A DNA stretch of 64,000 nt. Source: Helicoverpa zea. Lineage: Eukaryota; Arthropoda; Insecta; Lepidoptera; Noctuidae. The DNA lies in the NCBI RefSeq assembly GCF_022581195.2, contig NC_061456.1, positions 8,372,501 to 8,436,500 of the forward strand. The letters run 5' to 3'. Position 1 is the first letter of the stretch; every line of letters begins with the position of its first letter. The translations under genes were made by a program, and so were the position numbers. A model generated the notes under the pieces. The model was not told where the DNA came from. It saw nothing but the letters and a program-made list of their open reading frames with translations, and ran no database searches. Positions 1 through 13,700 of the stretch are shown here, one piece after another.

Positions 1-3000
1 AAGTGGGCCTTAAACGAAACGAGTTCGTATAGGTATCTCTATTCACAATTAGCCTCAATTAACCTTTGAACTTTATGTATTTTTCTCTGTTCGTTCGTTG
101 TGTTGTTTATTATCTGTTAGTGTTGCGTTTTCTATTCTATTGCACTATAAAATTTGATGAGACTTTCACTCGATACGTCCTGTTTTGGATGTTGGATATC
201 TCATAGTAGAGCACATTAAAACTTAAAAATATTAGTTTAAACGAACGGTACCGTCAGTATAAGACGTATTATGAATGGACACTTCTTGTCGTCGAGCTGG
301 ATAGGTCATACAGGCTGAATTGTGTGTCATTCATAAAGATGTCAATATGGCACCGGAATCAGTCGTGCACATCCGTTTTGCTTAACTCATACATACTTTG
401 ATGATATATGAATTGGCCCAGAACAATAACGTGGCTATTTATTTCGTTCGTTACTCATATGCGTCGAACGAGGTGACGTCAACGTCAGTCCATACTTGTA
501 TGTAACTTCTTAGAATGACCACAAAATGCTCACTAACGTAAGGAGATATCTGTAAATACAATGCAATAAATCTGTGCTTCTATGTCAAGATGTTAGTCCT
601 CTTCTCACATATTAATTAGAGGGTATTTCAGAAAACTATTTTTTAATTAAGAGTAAAATAGACAAACGTAATTTTGACCGCAGGTAAATTAATTTCATGG
701 TTACGGTCTCATCTAATTTCGTATATTCTTGGATAGAGATAGTTTAATATTGTTGGTATTCTGCCAAAACTTCGTTACGTCTTTACACATATGATGCTAC
801 CCAGGTATTCAACAGCCGGATCTATTCTAAAAATTTGCTGCTGACACTAAGCAGTTATTTCAATGACAAAAGTAAATTCGTAGCAACGTTGTGTGTAAAG
901 TATTTTAAGCACAATAACATTGAACTTGGTCTGCGCATCAATGAATGTTATTTTTATTTTATTACGTATTTGAAAATACGCATGTCTTAAGTGTTGTCTC
1001 ATGCCGTGTAATGTGGTATGTTTCAGCGATAATGTGCTGTTATTGACCAAGTCAGCCTAATATCACGCTAGCTAGACTACACCCAATGAGTGAATGCTTA
1101 GCTTGTGTTTTACTACAGTAACATGTCTGTCTAATCACGCCCGAATTTACATTCACCGTAGCAACGTGCCTTTGTTATTTTTTACCCGGAAATTAAGACA
1201 GTATGCATTTTTATTACTCTTTGGTACACGTATTGGAGCATTGGACGAACATCTGAAACAGGTTTCAAAAAGATCGGGAACTGCTTACGATGCATTTGTA
1301 ATTTAATTAGGCAACGGAATTGGGTCCTTACCGAACTGAATATTTTTGTGACTTTCTCTTCTCTTCCAACACGATAGAAAAAAATATTCTGTGCCGAGCC
1401 TAATGATGTCGTAACCTCTACTACTTAGGAAGATCTCTGGGCATCGAACATTTATTTACGTAGCTTATCTATGGATAATCAAACCAAATACTAAACCGTT
1501 ATGATTAAGAAGTTGTTTGTGCAGTGTTATCAGGGGGGCGTCCAAACGACGCGATGGCTGATCGCCAAGTCTTTCGCAATCGCTCTATATTTGCTCACCA
1601 AGGTTTTTAAATTGCAGTTTGGGGGTTATTGACATTATTACACAGTTATACAACAAGTTACCTCATATTCAGAGCTGTAAGAGATTAAATCCTGGAGAGT
1701 GTCGTGTGACGACGACGTTGACAGCCGACCGGCAGTGTTAGTGCCAAGTTTACGCCAGTGCGCCGCAACCGACACCAAGCTCGAAATAACGCGAGGCTAA
1801 AATATATCTACGTATATTTTATGAATAGGTTTATAGAAAGGACCGTATGAAAATTCGAACTAACACTTGGTTGTCGTCGCCGTGACAGCCTAAAAACGTT
1901 CACTGCTGGAGAAGGCCTCCCCGAGCTGAGGGGATTTGCCCATAAACGCACTGGATATGCGTGCTGTTCAGACGACAAACAACTACGACTTTTGCAATAA
2001 TTTTCTATTTAGCTGAACAACGAAGCCCGCATGGCCGATAAATGGAAGGCTGTACATAGTCTGCAAAGGTAAAAAAGAGACAATATGGCACGTATAGAAA
2101 ACATGTAGGTAATTGTGCGCAAGAATTCTTAGTATGTAATGTATTATGTCTCGGAGACTGTGATGTTTAAAATGTAACGACACTTTCGGTTTCAATGTGG
2201 ATGAAGACATTTATCTATAAATAAACTGTGGCAGTACAAACAAAACACCAGGGCTAAATGCCAAAATAATGAGTAAAAATAGTGTATTGTAAATGAACAA
2301 AATATGCAACCTCATTCATCGGCGCAGTCGATAGTGCAGCATGAAAGGTTTGCCGACGCGGGCGCCATGTCGCGTCAGCTGGTTCGAATAGTTGAGCAGC
2401 AGACGCCGGGGTTGCGACACCTCGGCACCTCGCGCCGAGTGTGGCCGGACTCCACTAGGGCATGCAATATGCGTTTGTCACATAAGTACGCAACCCAATG
2501 CACAAGCTGCGCCGTACACCTACGCGTTTTATTGATCACGTTCTCAACATTATCGCTTCGCACTTATTAACGAGTATCGATCGACGTTTAGTCTTTGAGG
2601 TATCGTCAGTGCGCGACCTCGCAAGGCCACAGTTGAGTAAACAATGTTATACACACGTATGCGTTTGTAATTACGATAACACAAAAGACAAAAAGTTCTG
2701 TATCACAAATATTCTTCATTTTCAAGATAACTTACCTCGATCTCCTTTCTTATAGTTCCTCCTTTTTAATGAACCAGCTATTGATGTTCCAAGTAACTGT
2801 AGATTTATGTTCCATTTATATTGTGGTATGAGCCTCCCACGCGTCCCACAGTAGTTCCCGCTATCCTATAAACGCAGGTGTGAGAAAATATATGTATCAT
2901 CAGCATAGCATAAACATATCTATTTCAAAATAATTACCTATACACCAATTAAGTTACATCGACGATTTAAAATCTATATAAAGGCGTCAATCTTGCTGTT

Positions 3001-3117
3001 CTTGTCAATCTCTCATCTTCCTTATTTATAAAACATAGGGTTTGGGTCGGAAAAAGCAATGTTTATCTTATCTCAGTTCCATTTGGTCGGCTTGGTCACT
3101 CCCTCGGCAAATGTATG
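1..3117. other. Upstream non-coding DNA
   Basis: I see no convincing coding exon here on either strand; the open frames are short and of random composition. A locally GC-richer patch near 1690-1800 could be an untranslated first exon of the Zasp gene, but no donor site decides this. A MEF2-like CTATAAATAA lies at 2215-2224, a single match that is not significant alone. Confidence 0.5.
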
Positions 3118-3356
3118 TACAGCTTGGCAAAAAAGAGTCTGACGCGGTGACAGTTGGAACTAAAAATCAAAATCAAATAAAAATTGTTAACATCGTTAAT
3201 ACTGGACATTGAAGTGTCCAAGGGACATCACCTACTTAGGATTGAATATCTCCAAAAATAACAAATATCAAAATCTGTGAGTCGTAGTATTCCGGGTTGC
3301 CACAGGTGCGATACTGCTGACCTCATTTATTCCACACTCTTTTTTGCCAAGCTGTA
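3118..3356. mobile_element. MITE with 19-bp TIR and TA duplication
   Basis: The ends are exact inverted repeats: CAGCTTGGCAAAAAAGAGT at 3120-3138 and its reverse complement at 3336-3354. A TA dinucleotide flanks each side, as for Tc1/mariner-type insertions. The roughly 235-bp interior has no coding potential, so this is a non-autonomous element. The superfamily is inferred from the TA duplication only. Confidence 0.8.
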
Positions 3357-4789
3357 ACTTGTAACCACTGTGCAAATTCAGTAGGAAGATTACTGTTTGC
3401 TTTATTAGTAGAGCTTTTGGTGTCAGAAAAGTAGGTATTTTCGTAGGTATGTGGATCTAAACGTGGATATTAGATAGATGTATGGATCCATGGATCTAAC
3501 GGGAACTACGAGGTTCTGTGTAATTGGCAAAAAAATCGACAAGAGAGAGTTGTTAAGATTTATTTAAAGCCTGCGTTTTCGGAATTTATGACTATATTTA
3601 TTTGAACTTACTCTTACTTCGGATGACGCGAGATGAACTCATAACTTGTCATAAGGTCTCCATTTCACCTAAATACCGAGGTAGGTAATCGCTTTGTGAC
3701 CGACACAGCGGACGCGGGCTTTCGTGGTTACTCACCGCTGACGTCATCGATATCCGCGTGACTAACAATCCGAAGAAAAAATCAAACGTTAAACATATTC
3801 AACAGTTTGTTTACGAGGTTAATTCTTGGAAGTACTCCACAATATTAGCAGAAATCTTAGGTGGTGTTACCCCTCCTAATATTGCGATATAATTTAGAGT
3901 CTTCTTCTTCTTTCGTGTCGATGACATGTCTTATAGTGAGACTCGTAGACACAGACTCGCAAAATATAGGGAAAGCACGGAAGCTACATTTTTTTCTAAA
4001 CAGAAAAGCCTTATTTAAGAGCTCAGACTCTGGTTTTAGCTGAACATATTTCGCTTCAGAATAGACCGGTGGTAAAATTGAATGTAAAAATACATTCAGA
4101 CTGTAGAGTCGTAAGTCGTAAAGAAGCTATAATAATTATCATGCACAACATTCTTGAGATAAGGCAGTCCCCTGTAAACTACGTTCAATCACGAACAAAG
4201 GCTTCGAGATGACATTGTAAATGCAACGACTGCAGTGAAGATGCGAGATTACTTATTGCAGGAAAATCAATATAAAACCAACTTATTTGAATTTATAATG
4301 AGAGGACGGGACAATAATAGGTTTATTTACATTTTTGAATTATCTTAATAACCACAATCTTTCTATTAAATACGTGAATTGAATATTTAATGTAGTGGTA
4401 ATTTTTGTAATTAATTATTATTCATTATAGCTGCGTACAAAACATAAAACAATTAAGGACCTATGTAGTATAACACAATAGCTATCATAGCCAGGCGCGA
4501 CCAGCAGGCGTAGGTACACTTTAGAATAAATTAATGCTTATTGAGATCTTCTCTTTTTTAATTGAAATGTAGTAAAATATCCAAATCATCTATGTAATTG
4601 TTGGAACTACATAAATCTTGCAAATGTTTCCATTACCTCGCATAGTTGTGCAATCCGCATCTGAATGTCGCTTCATTAACAACAATAGCAACAACGGTTG
4701 TTTAGTTCATTACTACAACTTTTATTGTAAATTGAAGAGGATTGATGAAGACGTAAGTGTCAGCTGAAGAGTGTCGCGACCTCTTGATT
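3357..4789. other. Non-coding DNA between two transposons
   Basis: No exon, RNA gene or repeat is supported here. The sequence is AT-rich with only short random open frames. Confidence 0.5.
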
Positions 4790-6169
4790 GGCGCCGCACA
4801 TACGTAGATTTGACCAATTTAGGCGGCCAAAAATATTTTACAATGTATTTCGTTTTTTCTATCTTTATTTTATCATTATTTTATTATTTATTTTATTTAA
4901 GCATTGTATTTTGATAATAAGCATGTTTTATTGAAAAAAACCGTAAATATTTTTTTTTTTTTAATGTAGAGTATAATATATTTTCATTTTAAGAGTAGTT
5001 ATGATATTTTTTATTATATCTATTTCAAAATAATATGTAGTGTAGTAAAAAAATAATTAATATTTTTTTTATTCCTCACTTTCTGCCTCTGATATATCAG
5101 ACTCTGTGTTTGATTCAGCTGGTAGTAGCATATTTTATTGTTTCAGGGCAAAATAATCTTGCTTTGATGTTTTTTTTTGTTGATCACATTTCTTCAGTTT
5201 CGTATTTCTTTAGTTTTCCTTCGTTTAGTCCTCTCACTACAATCTTTAAGTGATTTAGATGGCCGCCCCGGTCGATTTCCAACACTTGTCGGGCGTTCAA
5301 ATGTTCTGCTTAACCAATTCTCATTAGTTTTAAGGATTTTTTTTACAGTTTCAGTTTCTTACTTTCGTAGCTATTTTAAAATATGCAAATCTTTGTTTAA
5401 AACTGCTTATATTATCAGGTGTGTCACCCTAATAGGTCAAAAGTTAGTTTCCTAGGTAATTTAGTTTTTCTTCCAAATTAGTCAGATCTTGCTATTGTAT
5501 TTTATTGTAAATATAACGTAGGGTCACTATTTTTACGCCAGAGGTACCCAAAACAAAAAAAAATGCACTTTGTGACATTTTAAAGAAAAAAGTATTTTAT
5601 TTTTGTATGAGCTTCAAATCTTAAAAAGCCTGTAAGTCGGACATCCGCAGCTATCCGCAGCCAAATAATATGTCGTAAGCTAGTTTAATATGTCAAATAT
5701 CTAAAACTAAAAAAAATGTTACGCGGTCGAACGCGATAATATAACAAAATTGTGTTTAAACAAGAAAATTACTAAAAAAATATTTTGCTTACACACCCTC
5801 TTTTAAAATTGAAATAATACTATAAAAAATTAAGTGATCACACTCAAAATATATTAAAATATAATAACTGTTACCTACACAACTCGAATCCATCATAATA
5901 GTTGCTTAATATCAATTAGATAGCACAAAAATAATTTTTCTTTAATACCGTCTACCGAGATCTCTAAAAACGTATAACGTAAAATTTGCACTAAGGTCAA
6001 GTTCTAACTCCTGGTGCAAGCGCATATCGCATGTTTGGTAGGTAGATGTGGTAAATTCTTATTGCTGGGGTATTCCTCTTTCCATTTTACCCACAATTTG
6101 ATGATAACCTTTATTTAAAAAAAAAAGACTTTTGGCCAGCTAAATTGCTCAAATCTACGTTAGTGCGCC
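4790..6169. mobile_element. 1.4-kb decayed DNA transposon with imperfect TIRs
   Basis: The left end (4790-4833) and the reverse complement of the right end (6130-6169) share GGCGC..., ACGTAGATTTGA and GGCCAAAA with a few substitutions and a small indel, giving TIRs of about 40 bp. The interior is very AT-rich and holds only a decayed minus-strand protein fragment near 5190-5340. No target duplication is clear. The superfamily is not identified. Confidence 0.7.
5190..5340 (-). pseudogene. Decayed transposon-borne protein fragment (SERTKRRKT motif)
   Basis: Read on the minus strand, about 40 codons give GRPSKS, then SERTKRRKTKEIR, then a stop. Basic segments like this occur in an uncharacterised family of insect transposon-associated proteins (from memory, not searched). 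There is no start or full domain, and it lies inside the 4790-6169 TIR element, so it is probably a remnant of that element or of its autonomous relative. Confidence 0.4.
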
Positions 6170-7622
6170 GATGCAGCGGCAAGGCTGCCCGCTGAATGCC
6201 CAACGATTGAGCTAAAAGAAAAATCATTTGCGTAACGCTTTATTATTGTTACGCTATAAATGTTGTATTAACTGTTTTGTTTTTGTAAAACACGCCAGAT
6301 AGCTTCGTAATTGCTGATTTAACCTTTCGAGCAAAGTTGAGAACTAGCCATTGAAACTAGGCACAAAGTTTTTATTTCATAGATGTCAAGATATTTTGCT
6401 GAACGTGACCGGTGGCGATTCGTTTCGGGCCGGTGTTTAAGCTTCCTCGTAAAACTCCGGAGGCTAAGCTAGCCACAGCAAGAAGTTGTTAATTCTAAAA
6501 TAGACTTGCAGTTACGATTTATGGAATATTTACATCAGCAGTGTGATATACATTAGTCATAAAGTATCAGTGCCGCTATTTATCTTTTAATTAAGTTAGG
6601 TTACGACATTAGGGCAAAAGGTAATTAGATATGGTGACAAATTACTATGTGCACTTGTTATCAATGTCTAGACGAATGCTTGGAACGAGTACTAATGTAA
6701 TTAATATCTAGCTCCATTTATTTCCTATCTAATATAATAGCTTCCTACTCAAAATTTAAATAATTATTAAAATACAATTTTTCTACGTTCACTACTGGAG
6801 ACCCACCTACCTTGCATGCATGTAGAACTTTTCGTTAAACGATCTGCAATGTTTTTATTGATATCAACCGCATAATTAAAAGATTCTTCTGAATATTAAA
6901 AGAGTTATGGCACCCAGCACCCTGTGAAGATCTTGTGTCGATCCACTTTCGGCTTTCATACAACAAGAAGCATGAATGTAGCGTAGCATTTGAGAACTGC
7001 GATTTTATCTGTACTTTTTAATCAAATTTAAAATATCATGAAGAGAAATCTAAGGCCTCCAAAAACCGATAAATGATTTGATTATTGTTTATTCCTTGTA
7101 TAAATAAACGAGTTTCGCTCTCAGCCTCCTTTCACTGATGTCTTTTGGTTCGCACTCAGATCTTGATCGATGATAAAATAGATCGCAAGATGTCTGCATA
7201 CTTACAGTGCGCGGTCAGTGAGGCTGGGCCCGACAGAAAATAAATCTTCAATTGGGTCAATCAAATGCCAGGCTAATGGTGAGGCGCATTACTTTATCAT
7301 TATTTGTATTGGATCAACTTTCCAATTTTGTTCTTTCGGGAATGATAATTACATTGACGAAGCGCACGATTAGAGTTTGTTCATAATCTTCACACGAGTG
7401 GATCATTGCCAAAACCATAAATTATAAATCTCTGTATCTAGGCAAAAAGCGGGCACAGTAAATTAAAGTAGTAAATTAGTTGTTATATTTCTGTTCACGT
7501 CTGACATCCATCCAATTTCCAAATCCAAAGTCGTTAAAGATAATTTTAATTACTTAACTAATTAATGTTCGTCAAGATTTCCTAGTGTAGGTACTAATGT
7601 ATTGTTTGTGTTTTGTTAACAG
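6170..7622. other. Non-coding DNA upstream of the first Zasp coding exon
   Basis: No coding exon is seen. The stretch ends in a splice acceptor (TTGTTAACAG at 7613-7622) directly before the Zasp start codon, so at least its 3' part is intron following an untranslated exon lying somewhere upstream. Confidence 0.6.
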
Positions 7623-7727
7623 ATGGCACAGTTGATAACTGTGCGGTTGAACAAAGCCGACCAGCAGCCCCTAGGCTTCCGTCTACAGGGAGGCAAAGAC
7701 TTCGGCACACCGCTTGTCGTACAAAAG
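7623..7727 (+). CDS. Zasp52: Zasp exon: start codon and N-terminal half of PDZ
   Basis: 35 codons in phase 0. MAQLITVRLNKAD is followed by PLGFRLQGGKDF, the PDZ carboxylate-binding loop and strand B. The acceptor AG is immediately before the ATG; the donor is AAAAG|GTCAGT. Confidence 0.95.
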
Positions 7728-10700
7728 GTCAGTATCCAGCCTAACGAATTACGGATATATATGAACCTAGATTCGTATTATGCTTCTTTCGTATAATGCT
7801 TGGACACTTGGCGATGTCTGTGAAGAGATTGGATCACCCAATCTCGTCAGTACATGAGAAAACTTTTGTATTGGTGCTAGTTCAAAACGCGACCTGGTTT
7901 TGGAGGTTCGTAAAAAAGGCAATCACATCGCATTAAAACACGAAACGATTAATATACATGAAAGTCAACAGGATTATATCTATGATCTCGTTTTAATGTA
8001 ACAATAGGAGATTATAACCACTAAGTCTACAAAGCATGTAGAGATATTTGCTCTCGTCCACCCACGCGCGTCGGACGCGGCTGCGACAGGCCACAGACGA
8101 TAACCAGGCGACACACGCCGGTTTCTCCTCATACTTTTATAACCCAATAGATATTATAATGAGTCCTCTTAAACTCTCGTCTATAAGTAAAGCTTTCTTC
8201 ATAAACGTTCTAATTCAATTCCGTTGCGCAACCTCAGAAGCTTTGTCCTACATTCGGTTTCCTGTGATAGTGCATTTGAATTCATCCTATTTTTAGTCGA
8301 TTGCAGAATATTAAACTCACATTATATTTATTAGTCTTTATGAATGTTTCAATTAGTAGATTTATGTGCAATGCATGCATGCTTGGGCGGAAAATACAAT
8401 ACTTATGCAAAAATAATACTTATTCTGTTAGAAGAACGAGAACTACTTAAAATGTGTAGGGTAATTAATTGTAACTATGTAGCCGGGTTAGTGTTTACTC
8501 AGGTAAGTTTAGGTACCTACCTATTATTTACTTAAGTTGTAGGTATATAATATATAACCCCCTTACTTATAAAATCTCTAATCACCTTCTAAGCAACATT
8601 TTAACTAATCACTACTTAAAGTCTTAAGTAGTGATTAAATGTTAGTTAAGACATGCTTAAGCAACGTTTATAAGTAAGAATTTTCTTAAACAGCCCTTAA
8701 GTATTACTTATATTTAATTCACGTTTATAAGTAAGGCTGTAAGTGTATAGCGTAGGTACATTGTTAATGCACGATTAGTTATCCGAAGGAGCTTTTACCA
8801 ACCCATTAACTGTTACCTGACCCCGTTGAAACTTGTGTTTGACACTCGTCATTGAGTAACAAAAAATATATTAGAAATATCTTAAACACAAACACTCATA
8901 GGTATCTACTTTGTGTAAACATGTAACGAGCAATGTTTGACATGATTGAATACCAATTTTTAAATACAATTAAGTTGCACGTCAGTTTCATTCAAAAGTA
9001 GGCAGATAATAATATAATCAGTAGTGCAGTTATGCAAAATATAGATAGTTTTAGATAACTACTTGCGATAGTTAAAATTCGTTAAAATCGAATTAAGAAC
9101 GTTAAATAAACAATTGAAGAAGAAAAGAAGAGGAAGTCTTCAGTATTGATCTAAACATAGGAATCAAAATTATCCTATTCTCGGTAAACATTCAAATAGC
9201 ACTGATGATTATCTTCAATCTCTTAATTAATTGTCTCTTAACATTGAGTAGGACATAGCATGGACATTCAAGAGCTACATGTAATTTTAATGATGTATAC
9301 CGCCTAATACCTATAATCTGAGGATCGAATGTACCACATAGTGGTTCGTTGTTATTTTTTTTTATCTTCGCCATGAACCGTTTAGCCATATCGTGTATGA
9401 CGTTTAGCAATGTCAATAGTAGATAGCAAACGATGGTATTGGCTTGCCCGATGCCAACGGTACTTATTCAATGTTCATGTATTACTCTCATGATTGTGTT
9501 TCGCTAAAAGATGTCAAGCAAAGCATGTAACTACCGCAGTTTATTGAACTTGCTTCAGGTTAAATTAAAATTTACTTAATTGTGAAGAGCTCTTAGCTTT
9601 CTTTTGCATTAATTTAATTCTTTGTGTAAGGCACATTTACGAGTTCAAACAACAAGTCAAGACACAAAAACAATTCAAGTTTCTAACATGCTTTATCTGA
9701 GTGTTTTCCTTAAGCAACTGATTTGGATTTATGATTCTTTTTTTCGCATAGACACTGATATCAATCAGCATACAGCCTAATTTTGAACCCTTGCGAAACA
9801 AAATTACATTTTTCACGATCCATAATTTGAGCTTTTTATGACAACATAATGTTAGTGCTTCCAAACAATAAACACTCTTCAGTTATCGTGTTATTGTATT
9901 TCGTGAATATGCGTTTTATGCAGAGTTAAAAATAATATCTGACCTCCATCCTTTTAAACCAGCCATAAAGGTGTGTGATGTATGAATATTTGTTTTCCTG
10001 TGCTTTGTTTACGCTTGAATACAAAGAATGAAAATTATTAAACGATACTAATAGGGGTTTTGCCTCGGTGCTTTACCAAGAAATCGGATAAGAATATGAA
10101 CTATGCAATTTATATTTTCAATAATTAATAAATATCTAGGTATGTAACTACTAAGTGATAATTTTATAACCGGTTTGGGGAAAATTATTCACAATGTCTA
10201 TTACAAGTGGTAGCAGTTTTATGGGTAGGCACAATATACACTGGGTGCGCCTTACTTTACTGGTTGTGGCTTATTTTATGGTAGGTACAATAAATAAGCC
10301 TAATATAGTTGTAACAAAAGCTCGTAAAACTGTATTGTCTAATTCTCAACCTAATTAGGAACAGTTGTATGTATAAATCTGGACCATGATAGCAGCATTT
10401 AAAGTATGAAAAAGTAAGCTGCGCTGCGTTCTAAAGTCGTCTATGCTATATTAAGACTATTTCAAAGGCAGTAATCCCGATTTTTTGCTGATGTGTTTAT
10501 GTCCACGGCCACGTACCAGTTTCACTCTTATTAACCGGAATCGCGTAGCTTGCTGGCCATTGGTAGTTGCGTAACTATTCGGGTTCTGTCGTTTATATGG
10601 AACACAATCTGAGTCACGTACTGGCAGGGATTTGTTTTGAAATCGGAACGGCGAGCAGCAACAACAACGCCTTCTGTGGATTATCGCTATTTGTCTATTC

Positions 10701-13700
10701 TAATTACATACCACACTGGTTAGTAGCGATAAGTATGCGTTTAAATACCCTTCTAATGGACAGATAGAAACGTTTATGAGAATCCATGAAGATACTGAAG
10801 TGAACCAATATGTATATACGTGCCTAATTGCATATTTCCAATATTCTCAAAAGTTTGACAGTTTAATGGAGGACAATGAACGTTTGTTAGCAACTGGAGA
10901 CAAAACATGTGCAATAAGTGAATTGCAAAAATGGATATCATGGATATTTATTTACCTATTAAGCCATCGTAGTTGAGAAGAGGATGGGTTGATTGATTTT
11001 AAGTGCTAGATACGAGTGCTGCTCAGGTCAGCAGTGAGTATCTGCAAAAGTGACACAAGGGAGACGTTATGTGATGAACGATACACAACTTTAAAACAGA
11101 TTCATAAAAAACATAGAAGCCAAGTTTCAATGAAAAGGTCTAAACCTAACTTAGTAAAAAATGAGAGGATGATAATCGTGCGAGTCGTGGTATTCACCGG
11201 CTGCGTATGTCGAGAGAAGAATGGAAGACAATAAAGAAAACATAATAAGACGCGGCCTCGACCGGGGCCGGGGCGGCGGACTTGCATTTAATTTCTTGTT
11301 CTTGTACTCCTCTTGCCGTATATGGGAGGCGCGCGTGCGGCGCCGGTCTGAGGACATTCGTAGTTTGCACGTGTGTATGTATGCTGCAAAAGTCTAAAAA
11401 CTAATTATACTTACTAAATTCATCTTAACATCCCGTCTATATGGAGATAAAAAAATAACTCACTTTAGGAAAGTCTTTGAACTTAGAATATGGTCCAGAT
11501 ATGTATGTTATATTCTACAGAAAACATATCTAACAACTGCTTATCGGAGGATAAGTGTTTCATGCGACTTACTTTTAGGGATAGCCCACAAGTTGCGAGC
11601 GATAGGTATCTCCTAGGAAGCTCTTAAGCAAAGCAACTATCTCCTAAAGTTTATAACATTTTACATTTAGGTACTTAGGTACCTACTGTTCAGTCTTTAC
11701 TTCTTTAGTAGACTTTGGTATCCAAATAACTTCGTCTATCTAGATAAAAGAACGAAAATATTTAATGTCATATTGACATAATGATTACATACGCACGTTA
11801 CGAAACCACGAAATAAAAAAAATATATAGGCCGGACAATGGCAAGGTGGTATGCAGTTCCACCTGGCTAGCGACCCTCTCGGAATGCCAGTTTTTGCGCG
11901 CAAATTATTGCAAGACGCGTGTCTCGCCATGTAAGTAAGTACGTAGCAGATCTATTAAATTAATTCTTCGGCGGATAGGGTCAAGTTTCCAATTACAGGT
12001 AGTGAATGAAGCGGAAGGAAACATGCCTGACATTCGCAGGGGGAGGGAGAAGTTAATCACTTAAATGTCTTGCCGGTCGACTTTATATGCCGCGATGTGT
12101 CATTTTTTACCAGTTGTGGTTTACCGTTTCTACATGAATGATTGTGTATATGTCAGTAATAATATTGCGATTGAGTGCTTTGTGATTTGTGAAATAATTA
12201 ATTTCGTCGTTTTGTACAGGTGCGTACCTATTTACTATGTGAACTTACACATTAATTGTGACTCACTGCACCTCCCTCGGGTTTATGGTATGGTTTCCTT
12301 TGAGTTAACCTGATTAAGAGCATTTTCAGTATTCAGCACAAACTATCTACTATACATAAGGATGCAATTTAACGTTCGTTGTTATAAAGCCAGATGTGCT
12401 CTCATGCAATGTACGTTTACGTGATCGAGACAGATGAGTTCTACGTGGTGAACAATGTTGTGTCAAGTTACTATTGCCTTATTCTGTGAGATAGTAAATA
12501 AAATGAACAGCTGACACAATGTCCATTAGCTCGCTCATATTTTGTTACAAGCGGGATAATTAATGGCGTCTTAAAGTGGTCATTTGTACATCGATTAGTG
12601 GACCTAAGATTTATTAGCTTTTTAATACTCAATAGATATCTAAGTTGTTATTTTCTATCTTGGAATTAAACCAACGATTCTAATTTAAAGCCATTTATCT
12701 CATGTTGATATTTTTCCCTAATGAATTCTCACCGTAGTGTTAGTCTACTAGTTTATTGATAGTAAATAGTAAATGTAGTGATGAAGTAAATATAAACAGT
12801 GCAGACAATCGCACGACACTACTTCATCATCATCATCCTCCGAGCCTTTTTCCCAATCATGTTGGGGTCGGCTTCCAGTCTAACCGGATTCAGCTGAGTA
12901 CCAGTGCTTTACAAGAAGCGACTGCCTATCTGACCTCCTCAACCCAGTTACCCGGGCAACCCGATGCCCCTTGGTTAGACTGGTGTCAGACTTACTGGCT
13001 TCTGACTACCCGTAACTACTGCCAAGGATGTTCAATGACAGCCGGGACCTACAGTTTAACGCACGACACTACTTATATTACCTATAAATGCGAAAGTTTG
13101 TAAGGATGAATGGATGTACATATGTAGATACGTGCGTATGTCTGTAACTCTTTTATGCAGAAACTATTGGATGGATTTTGATGAAACTTGGCTGTAATGT
13201 AATCTACACTCATATTATAAAGCTGAAGAGCTTTTTTCTTTGTGCTAATCTAGGAACTAGTCTACCTACTGGTCGGGTTTGAAAAAATATATCAGGGTTG
13301 AGTAGAGATGTCCCACTTATCGAAGTAGGCACGGCCATAGACCACGTTTTAACACATAGGCTAATTTTTATCCGATTGCGGGATGTAGTTATATCGGGAC
13401 GTGGGTGAAACCGCAAGCGGAATCATAAATCTATTGGTTATAGGTATATAGATATCATAATATTAGATATAGCTAGGGTAAGTATGCTCAATTTCTCTGC
13501 GGAATGTATAAACATGCCTGCGTTGGTATTTAGCCTAGTTATATTCAGTTATTTATACACTTGACATTGGACAAACTATGCCATGCATGTATGTAGGTAG
13601 GTAGGTACAGCACACACAACACGAAATATTTTAAAGTAAGTAACCAGGTAATAAATCTTGCCACAAAGTTGACGTGTAAGTAGTAGGTAGGTATAAGACC

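Noticed and set aside
2215..2224. MEF2-like site upstream of Zasp
   Set aside because: A single degenerate match in AT-rich DNA is expected by chance.
12756..13103. 115-codon ORF
   Set aside because: It lies in a SINE-like insertion with a 15-bp duplication and is not a host gene.
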